Assembly (NCBI GenBank): GCA_037178675.1
Contig: JAYMGJ010000837.1
Span: 1 to 17,096, forward strand
Direction of reading: 5' to 3'
Origin: Scleroderma bovista
Lineage: Eukaryota; Basidiomycota; Agaricomycetes; Boletales; Sclerodermataceae
Length of the DNA: 17,096 nucleotides
Numbering within the stretch: position 1 is the stretch's first letter; each line of letters opens with the position of its first letter. Below are positions 9,969-17,096 of this stretch, in pieces. Both the position numbers and the translations under genes were made by a program. Below the pieces are notes generated by a model that worked only from the letters and a program-made list of their open reading frames with translations, was not told the DNA's origin and did not search any database.

Positions 9969-10742
9969 ATGAGCAGTATCCCTCTTTTCCGGCAGAACCC
10001 AAGCACTCTAGATTGGGACGTCGTCTCGTCATACGAGAGCGACGACTGTGAAAATCGCAGCGACGATGGTGTCTTTGCATCCTCTGCCCCAAACGGAGGA
10101 GCCCTGATGCTCCACACTCAAGGACGACATAACTTTGAGTTCGACAAGCACACCGGAGACGCTCGTTTCGCTCCTGGTGAACCCGGCGGGTTTATGGTTT
10201 CCCGTCTCTCCCCGATCCCGCCACCTGGCACCCTCATGCCAGTCCACATCGTGACTGTCCCGTCTGTCGAGACATATAAGAAAATGCAAGAGAATGCGCA
10301 TGGCCGGCGCAGTCCCCATGCAGACATGGGCCCTGTGTCGCAATCGGAGCGACACTCCCCGCTTCCTCCTCCCCCACCACCTCTACACCTCCATGTACCG
10401 CGCACGTCACCTGTGCCGCCCCCGCCCCCACCGCTTCCGTCTCACTCAGAGCGGTATCCTTCTCCAGCTCGATACTCGCCTATTCCCGATGAGACCGGGT
10501 ACCCATCGCGCACCGGCCATTTGCATGATGCGGACCACCACCGGGATATGCATTCATACTATGCGAGCGAAGAACCCTCGTACCACACACACAGCTCGAG
10601 GTACTCGTATCAGGCAACGGTTTGGACCAGCGATCGGCCTGCGAGTGCATCCAGGTCTCGATCCCGGTCTAGGTCTCCGATGAGGTGTTCACCTGGTGGA
10701 TGCCTCTCGGCCGAATATGCTCGCGCTTCATACTGGCCTTGA
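9969..10742 (+). CDS. Proline-rich, low-complexity protein of unknown function
   Basis: A single open frame of 257 residues starting at an ATG preceded by a pyrimidine-rich tract. I do not recognise a family. Residues 1-105 look ordered or semi-ordered (LFRQNPSTLDWDVVSSYESD, FEFDKHTGDARFAPGEPGGF, MPVHIVTVPSVETYKKMQ). Residues 130-160 hold two runs of six prolines (around 133-138 and 150-155), the kind of tract bound by SH3, WW or EVH1 domains or profilin. Residues 160-215 are His/Tyr/Ser-rich, and 227-237 is an Arg-Ser repeat (SRSRSRSRS). There is no signal peptide or membrane segment. The base composition and consistent frame support a real gene; the C-terminus could change if a 3' intron was missed. 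A scaffold or actin- or RNA-associated role would be a guess. Confidence 0.6.
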   Translation: MSSIPLFRQNPSTLDWDVVSSYESDDCENRSDDGVFASSAPNGGALMLHTQGRHNFEFDKHTGDARFAPGEPGGFMVSRLSPIPPPGTLMPVHIVTVPSVETYKKMQENAHGRRSPHADMGPVSQSERHSPLPPPPPPLHLHVPRTSPVPPPPPPLPSHSERYPSPARYSPIPDETGYPSRTGHLHDADHHRDMHSYYASEEPSYHTHSSRYSYQATVWTSDRPASASRSRSRSRSPMRCSPGGCLSAEYARASYWP

Positions 10743-11131
10743 GTCAGATTGGTTTGACAAATCGCGTTTGCTGCAGGACTGGGTCCGTTTGTAATGCGGT
10801 CGGTCGGTTTCTTTCAACTAAGCGGATTGGTATGACTCGAGATGCTTCGGACGTTGCAATAAGTATGGATGTAGGTTAGCCGCTACTTAGTGTATTATTC
10901 GGCGGGATAGCAATACACCGTGTGCAATAGGCTCAGGCACGATGGTGACTTGACTTTGATGTGGCTGTGCCTGAGTCTGACAAAGGCTACCCCTTCCCAC
11001 CTGCGGTCATCATGCACTGACGGTATTCAAGTACTAACAGTTGTAGTCGCCCATCTGCCAATATTTTCGCTCTGACTCGACTGATTCTGAGGCGCAAATT
11101 TAGTGGATATATTTAAAGTGGTCTGCCCGCC
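10743..11131. other. Intergenic, likely promoter of the downstream membrane protein
   Basis: About 390 bp with no gene seen. An AT-rich TATA-like stretch (ATATTTAAAG) lies around 11108-11117, some 15-25 bp before the next ATG, so it may be too close to be a TATA box. Confidence 0.4.
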
Positions 11132-11974
11132 ATGTCAGCCTCGTTACCCCCAGTGTTTTTGCCAACCACTTCGTCGATGACGTTTGAGACTACACCCCCG
11201 ACCAGCACGCCTAGTTCTAGCGGATCCGGTTCACAGAATGGCAGCAACTATTTCTTCGGGTTCATCGCGACGTTCATCGTCTTGTTGCTCATCTTCGTTT
11301 CGTGTGGCATCGGCTCGCGCAGACGCTCTAGGTTTGTTGCATCTGCGTGGGGCCGGCCTTTCGAAGGGGACGAATTCGACGGGGCACACTACGGAGGCCT
11401 GTCTGCAGCGGAATGGTTTAAATCGCTACGGACACCTCCTACGTTTCGGGAGGCATGGCTGCGTCCTGCGCAAGGTGTACAGCACGAAGCACCTTGGAAG
11501 GATCTGCAGGTAAGCTCCCTTTCGCGACTCGCGATATGTGGTGCGGATATAACGATCTGACATCTGTCGTTCGTCCAGCCCATTTCGGCCACGTTCGTGC
11601 GTTCTCTATTACCCGCGAGCACATCCAAGGCCTCTCCGACGCTATTACAGTCACCGCAGGAGGCCACGTTACCGCGGACATCCATGCCATCTCGTTCCCG
11701 TTCCTCAATATGGAACCGAGTGTCCACCTGGCTGGAAAGGCGATGGACGCATCAGCTGCCTGATCCCCCTCCCCAGCCCAAGTTTTCCTTTCCTGAGACA
11801 GTCCAAGTGGCTGTCATGGTATCCATGCCGTCACCATTTACCTCCCAGTGCTACGCGGAGGGGAAAGGCGAGGGCCCATCTACACTGGTCTGCCCCCCGC
11901 TGGATGATAGCATATCCGGCGGGTACGAGATTGGTGTCATACAACTGCCGTGGTCAAAAGGGGAGATAACATGA
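11132..11974 (+). CDS. Single-pass membrane protein of unknown function
   Basis: Two exons, 11132-11509 and 11579-11974, joined by a 69-bp phase-0 intron (GTAAGC...TCCAG), give 257 residues. The first 40 residues are rich in Ser, Thr, Pro and Gly without a signal peptide. Residues 41-60 (FFGFIATFIVLLLIFVSCGI) form one membrane helix, followed at once by RRRSR. By the positive-inside rule the short Ser/Thr-rich end should face outside or the lumen, and the 195-residue C-terminal part the cytosol. That part includes GLSAAEWFKSLRTPPTFREA, a Ser/Arg-rich linker, and a compact-looking end (VQVAVMVSMPSPF then YEIGVIQLPW). That last pattern gives the impression of a conserved basidiomycete family, but I cannot name it. 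The reading frame closes cleanly across the splice, which supports the model. Confidence 0.7.
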
Positions 11975-12395
11975 TCCCCTGCGCAAGGGTAACTGATTTC
12001 GACACGGATATCTGATAGCTTACGCCCTACTAGTCTTGCATACATACCTATGGGTATTCGTTCTTACTCTGGGGACGCACTGTCCACTTGGACTACTTTT
12101 AATTGGATCTGGCTTTGATGACTCATACTGTACGACTGGATGGTCCTTGTTACATATGTACACTAGTACGAATGGAATTCGGTTGGCCCGCAGTTGGGAT
12201 AACACCTACCATTCATGCGTTGCGTAGACATTCCACCCAGAGCATAGTCAGAGTTCACAATTTGGCGATGATTCCGGAGATCAAATAAAAGTTTCCAGGC
12301 CCTGACAATAATGCGCACAGTACAGGACAACGTAAAGCTGCGACTTGGTGCAGTCCGATTGTCCATTAGAAATACGAAATAGGAAGTGGCATAGC
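11975..12395. other. Convergent intergenic region
   Basis: About 420 bp between the stop codons of the membrane protein gene (plus) and the p24 gene (minus). It should hold both 3' untranslated regions. An AATAAA lies at 12284-12289 on the plus strand, a possible polyadenylation signal though far from the plus-strand stop. Nothing else was recognised. Confidence 0.45.
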
Positions 12396-13233
12396 TTAGT
12401 CGATCAAGTACTTGCGTTTGAAGTAGGCACGTAAATGGAAGATCTGCCATACTCCCAAACCTATAAGTGAGAAGAGCGTGAACCATGCAAAGTTCTGCAC
12501 ACGCTGATTCGTTGAAACTAAGGATAAAAAGTCAATGATACTCGGAGCCCGACAGTATGAACGAAGACGTACGATTTGTGTCCGCAAATCGTTCTTCTCG
12601 TTTTTTGAGGTACTCCATTTCGTCGACAATTTCTTTGACGACCCCCTCCAACTTTCTCATCTCCGTCTCAAGTCCTGACAAGGACTCCTGGTTTGCTATT
12701 GCACTGTCGAGTGATATGTGAGTTGAGTGATATGAAAAAGGCTCGAAGATGCGTACTTGTAGTCGACAGCGTCCGCACCAATGTCAATATCAAGGTCGAT
12801 AGTACGCGACATATTGTGGGCCAGCTGAATCTTGACGTCTAATATGTTCACCGCATCAATATCCCTACCTCTTCAAGACATGTGAAGTTGCCTCATGCAG
12901 TCTGCACTCACCAGGCGACAGCCAGTTTTTGAAGCACACCCCAACCTCTCCGTCGGCATGTGCGGTGACAGCGAGCCTCGTCTCACCCTTGATGTCACGT
13001 TTCGAAAGGTAAACATTCTGCTGAGGTGTCGAGTCGATGATTTCTATGTCGACGCGCTGACTGGGCCCAGGTCCGACGTTGGCGGTAACAATGACTAGCG
13101 CGTGCGTGTGTGCGGCATTCCATATGCATTTACCGACTGGGAATCGGGCAGGTGGGAGGATGAACTTGATGCCAAGGACGAAGGGTGCCAGGAGGACGAC
13201 AAGGAATAGCGACAAGATGTACCTGCCTGGCAT
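12396..13233 (-). CDS. ERV25: p24-family cargo receptor, Erv25-like (p24 delta)
   Basis: Type I membrane protein of COPII/COPI vesicles cycling between ER and Golgi, working in a p24 heteromer with Emp24 to sort cargo such as GPI-anchored proteins. Minus-strand exons 12912-13233, 12757-12838, 12573-12703 and 12396-12517 give 218 residues; introns are 73, 53 and 55 bp and all phases fit. Order: signal peptide (MPGRYILSLFLVVLLAPFVL), GOLD domain with two Cys expected to form a disulfide (C36 in GKCIWN, C100 in VCFKN), the RTIDLDIDIGADAVDY motif, and a coiled coil (LSGLETEMRKLEGVVKEIVD). Then come the family signature (TNQRVQNFAWFT), a membrane helix, and a short cytosolic tail YFKRKYLID with the aromatic and basic residues that bind coat proteins. 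The start at 13233 gives an immediate signal peptide; an in-frame extension upstream would bury it. Confidence 0.93.
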
Positions 13234-13999
13234 GGTTGGTAATGTAAATATTACTCGAAGACGACGGGGTGTATGGTAGGGTGTGAGTGGGCTGTGTTGC
13301 TGATCGGCGACCAAGGGAACGACCCCTGCGTAGTGAAGAGAACAGAGAGAAAACGTGTACACTGTAGTGCGATGAAGCTAATTAGGAAAGTCACGGTACA
13401 GTTCCCTCAGACCAAAACTTTCCGTCACGAAAACCACATAGGTGCTGCTGCTACAAGTGAGCGGATTCATTCTGACAATCTATGCACAGGGGACATGGAT
13501 GAACTGGTCGCAGCACGGCAGAGCTCACTCGGTTGGGGCGACAGGAACAACAGCTGAATTCTCAAACAAGTCCGACTTCGATGTGCCGCTGCAAGTGCAC
13601 AGAGAACTAAGATCAATGTGCTGGTCCGAGAAAGGCTACGCTCCTTCCCACAGAACTGCTTGTGTGGATCCAAACCTGACTAGGACTACCCGGGTAAAGC
13701 CATTCACGCCGTGCAAAGGTGATTAACCAATGTTTCGCGCTACTGGAGGGACGTCAAATTGAACAGTCCCGGTGACCCTCTTGGAGTACATGACAGTGTC
13801 CCTGCATAATTAACCTTTCCTGAAGACACAATTAAAGGAGCCCCGCTGGGTATCGTGGATCATGATTACAGGTTGGTCCCATCGGCACGTTGAGGAGGTT
13901 ACAGATACCCTATGTACCAATTGTCATCGTCCCAACTTCGAAGAAATCGAAATTATCCGCGCTCTTATATGTATATGTTGGGGAGGACTGCGCCAGCGT
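13234..13999. other. No recognisable gene (p24 gene upstream region)
   Basis: About 770 bp. The left end must hold the promoter of the minus-strand p24 gene. Short open frames on the plus strand show no family pattern. Confidence 0.45.
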
Positions 14000-14250
14000 A
14001 GTCTCACGATGTTTACAAACTCAATATTATGCACGGCATTAGTTATCGACAAGCTGAACCACATGGAGTTTCATTCCCTCCAGCACGTCGACGTCAATGG
14101 GTTTGGAGCCACTAGTATCAGTGATGTTCTGTCAGCATCAAGTTCTGGTGTCTTGAGCATCTCACTTTCAGAGACTTCATCGCACCTGGTTTTCCCATAC
14201 TACTACCCAATCTCAAGGTCCTCAAGCTGACATTTCGGGACAACGTCGAC
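14000..14250 (+). pseudogene. LRR/F-box-like protein fragment, frameshifted
   Basis: From about 14010 one frame reads LNHMEFHSLQHVDVNGFGAT then SISDVLSA. Near 14140 the sense moves to another frame, which reads FWCLEHLTFRDFIAPGF, PILLPNLKVLKLTFRDNVD and ends at 14250, directly before a GTACGT that could be a splice donor. The spacing of Leu in LExLTFRDF..P..LPNLKVLKL is typical of the degenerate leucine-rich repeats in the large Agaricomycete F-box families, whose members serve as substrate adaptors of SCF ubiquitin ligases. No F-box itself and no continuation exon were recognised, so this is either a relic or a gene with an indel at about 14140. The repeat call is moderate; the F-box link is by family habit only. 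Confidence 0.45.
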
Positions 14251-15240
14251 GTACGTCTGTTTTCTCGAACTCTCCTATCGTCCAGTCATTCATTGACCAC
14301 GCTGTCGCTCTTCGGGAATACGACTTGCTAGTCGCCGGAACGAGATAGCATTAACTTCCTGTTTATCAAACACTAACCTATTCCCCCAAGAACGTAGAAA
14401 CTTCCAATTCAGTTGGTATTTGGCAGGCTCCGAAACAAATTTAGCGTTGTTTGCCAGCTTTCTTTTGGACAGCTGGAAGTCGGGAAGGTGGAAGGATGAA
14501 CTTGAATGGCAAAGGCCGCAAAGGCGAGCGACAGGGCTTGGCGAGAGTTATGAACATGCTGCATCTTGGAACTGGACGATATCTCACTGGAGCCACTGAT
14601 ACACTGTCAGAAATGTCTCCGTTGCGGGTGGTATTTCGCTTTACAAAGCCAGTCTTCTGAAAGACGATGCCAAAAGCAACGTCTGAACTTATGGACGATA
14701 TTGAACTAGCCTTTCCGAAGAGAGGTGTCCTCTAACTGCGTCGGTGGGATTGGGATCTCTGCCTCTCTTGCGACATCATTACCTTTCAAGTTCAAATGTA
14801 CTCCCGCATTACCTGACGCTTCTGGACTTACAAGCCAGTACTTCGCATGGCTTCCTTACACTCGCTTTCTGGTCTTGTCTGGATGGGAACCGATGGGTCT
14901 TTTTCTCCTAGAATGACCTGAAGTTCGCGACCAACGTCCCTAAAGTCTAAATGATACGCCAATGCTGAGAAGGGATGCTAATACTTAGCCTTATCTAGAT
15001 TTTGATAAGCTGGATGGCACAGTGGCACAGGAGCATTCGAGATGGAGGAGGCATATTGCAAGTCACTCGTGATATTTCCAGAGTTTCGCTTGCTGACTCT
15101 AGAATGCTTACCTAAAGCCCTTTTCACACTCTGATGCCGATCGGATATCACAAGCTTACTCGCCTGTGTGAATGCCCTGTTGTCCTTCAACTGGTGCCCG
15201 CTGGGACTGAATAGGTTCTCTCGCTTCATCTTTCATACAC
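14251..15240. other. No recognisable gene
   Basis: About 990 bp after the LRR fragment. Only short unrelated open frames were seen. It may contain further decayed parts of the LRR gene, but I could not align any. Confidence 0.4.
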
Positions 15241-15241
15241 T

Positions 15242-15653
15242 ATGGCACCGTCTCAAGTCCTACGAATATCGGGTGCGAATCGGACCAATTTCAGTTTGGG
15301 GCAGACCTTCTGACCCCTGTTTAACCATCAAACTAGAAAACGCAAGTGGGGTTAAATGCCTCGAGGTGACCGTCGGTGGTCAGCAACGCAAGGTATTCCA
15401 AGAGAGCGGGGCACAATACTGTCATTCAGACGAATTTCAATCCGGCTCTGTAAGAAGTCTGCCTTATCACCCTTCGCTGACGTTCCTTATGTATAGTAGA
15501 GAGTCTATGGCACAAGACCCTATTTTTGTGCTAATCAAATATCGAGCATCTTTCTTCCTCCTCCAAAAAATCATTGAGATACCAATTAATCCTCGCGATG
15601 TGCTTTCCCAAACATCCAACGATAACAGTAAGACCCAGACAACCATGCTTTGA
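15242..15653 (+). pseudogene. Unassigned gene fragment, possible frameshift
   Basis: An ATG at 15242 opens a short frame (MAPSQVLRISGANRTNFSLG) that stops at 15311-15313. An overlapping frame continues with SDPCLTIKLENASGVKCLEV, TVGGQQRKVF and on to a stop at 15651-15653. Joined loosely, the two resemble the alternating hydrophobic pattern of a beta-rich, C2-like N-terminus, but no diagnostic residues were found. It lies about 130 bp upstream of the coiled-coil segment and could be the 5' part of the same broken gene. Low confidence. Confidence 0.22.
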
Positions 15654-15787
15654 TTCATTCCGAAATCTGAATTTTATTTAGAGTTTCGATACCAGCTTAG
15701 CAGTAAACCAGCCCCCGTCCTAGATCTCCGCACCTGCTGTATACATCATACGCGTGAAGCCGACACGGACTAATATTCTCCTCACAG

Positions 15788-16810
15788 GATACCGAGGGAG
15801 CTTCGAAGGATTTCAAACAACTTGAGATCGAGTTGCAACAGGCGCACGCACAGGTCGAGGCGGAGCTCGCGGCGAGGCAGATTATAGAACAGAAAAATGT
15901 GGAACTGGTGCAAAAGTTGGAAAAGAGGCAGCATGAGGAACGCCGGGCATTCACGGAAGCGACCGAGCAAGCTAAGATAGTCGATACAATACGGCAGGAG
16001 CTTGCGCAGGTGCGTGCCCTGGCAGAGGAAGTGAAGGCCCAGCAAGCACAGAACACAGCCAAGATCGCGCAGCTTTCAGAAGACTATACGATGACTGTGC
16101 GAAATCTCGAGGCAACGCAATCGAGAAGGAAGGATTTAGAGGCTCAACTGCGTCTTGCCCGTGCCGGGAACGAGGAAGTCACAAAGATGTTGTGAAGGGA
16201 AGGCTTTTACAGGCTCAAGCGACTGAGCAAGAGCGCATCCTCTAGCAACGCATTTCGGAGGCCGATGAAAAAGGAACTCCACTTATCGATGCGCCGTGAC
16301 GAATGCGACGACGTCATGCGGCAGCTCAAAGATGCGCAGTCCAATGCTGAGCTGGCGGATATTGACACAAGGAGGGCACGAGAAGAGTTGAGGGGGGTGG
16401 AGCATGAGTTGAAGGAGGCCAAAGAAACCGAGAACTCCCTTCGCAACCTTTTGAAAACCAGCGTTCCTTCACAGTCAAACTGTGAGCAGCGCTTGGAAGA
16501 CCTGACTCGCAAACTCAGGGAGGGTTGGCAAAGGCCGAAGCTGCAGATCTCCGAGTGGCGCTACAACGGACCGAGCACGTCGAGCGTTTGGCTAGTCGCG
16601 CATCACAGTCGGACTCCAAGAGACGTACCGAAGAAATTACCCCGCAGATCACTGCTGCGCGGAAGCTGCCACGGGGAGGTGGACGGTCACAACACGAAAT
16701 GCTACAAAAATTCTTACTTGGCAGTTTTATTTTAAACCGCTGGACAAATCGCCGCTTCGCGGACTGCAGCAGCGACATATGTAGCTTCCAAAGACGAACG
16801 GAAGCACTAG
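15788..16810 (+). pseudogene. Long coiled-coil protein gene, broken
   Basis: The first segment, 15788-16192, follows a good splice acceptor (CTCCTCACAG). It encodes about 135 residues of continuous heptad-type coiled coil rich in Glu, Gln, Ala, Lys (FKQLEIELQQAHAQVEAELA, VELVQKLEKRQHEERRAF, IRQELAQVRALAEEV) and stops at 16193-16195. The same character goes on in other frames. From 16192 a frame reads GRLLQAQATEQERIL and then meets a TAG at 16243-16245. From about 16265 another gives MRQLKDAQSNAELADIDTRR and ELRGVEHELKEAKETENSLR. From 16525 a third gives LAKAEAADLRVALQRTEHVE, and a short tail near 16739-16810 ends in a stop. One nonsense codon and about three frameshifts in 600 bp point to a decayed gene rather than missed introns. 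The original function is unknown; such coils occur in many structural and motor-associated proteins. Confidence 0.6.
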
Positions 16811-17096
16811 GGACGATGTGAGCTGAAATTTTTTTGTCTAATTCCAGCTTACTTATCCGCTTGGTGTCGTTAATGGGGGCGCCCAAATACCGACGCTACT
16901 TGTCGGTGCGTGGTTATCGCCGGCTCGAGTCAGCGGTGTTCCACCTTACTTGAGAGACCGAGTGTAACTATCCCGGCATACCGGTGCACGCTAACATGTA
17001 CATCCCTCCAATGCCGCAAGGACATCATCGCTCTGCACCCTTGCGCCGACGTCACTGTACTTCTGAGTTGGTGGAGGTTAACAATAACAATCATCA

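Noticed and set aside
16889..16907. Six-base-stem hairpin ACCGAC / GTCGGT
   Set aside because: Short stem with no coding or terminator context; expected by chance in a window of this size.

Overview
The window looks like nuclear DNA of a mushroom-forming basidiomycete (Agaricomycete-type). It has compact housekeeping genes split by many short introns (about 50-75 bp, GT..AG). Two membrane and helicase families typical of these fungi (DUF6533-type membrane protein, Helitron PIF1-like helicase) and a decayed LRR/F-box-like fragment flank the housekeeping genes. All assignments come from reading translations and splice phases by eye; no database search was run.

Layout. 1-1044 (minus): a partial DUF6533-type multi-pass membrane protein gene running off the left edge, with a puzzling duplicated C-terminal module. 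About 2000-2690 (minus): a broken Helitron-type PIF1-like helicase remnant. 3636-4984: a divergent core histone pair, H2B (minus) and H2A (plus), sharing a 231-bp promoter. 5155-5983 (plus): ERG2-type sterol C-8 isomerase. 6451-7281 (minus): signal peptidase complex subunit SPC2/SPCS2. 7407-9013 (plus): protoporphyrinogen oxidase (HEM14/PPOX), divergent from SPC2 across a 125-bp promoter. 9969-10742 (plus): an unrecognised proline-rich protein. 11132-11974 (plus): an unrecognised single-pass membrane protein. 12396-13233 (minus): a p24-family cargo receptor, best match Erv25. About 14000-14250 (plus): an LRR/F-box-like fragment with a frameshift. About 15240-15660: an unassigned fragment. 15788 to about 16810 (plus): a coiled-coil gene broken by a nonsense codon and several frameshifts.

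The middle (3.6-13.2 kb) is a gene-dense housekeeping block: chromatin, ergosterol synthesis, signal-peptide cleavage in the ER, haem synthesis in mitochondria and ER-Golgi transport. There is no sign that these genes form one pathway; they are neighbours, some sharing promoters. Both ends (1-3.6 kb and 13.3-17.1 kb) are gene-poor and rich in relics. I did not find a convincing new biological system. The most unusual items are the duplicated module inside the DUF6533-type gene, the Asn in place of the FAD-ribose Glu in the HEM14 homologue, and the two conserved-looking but unassigned proteins.
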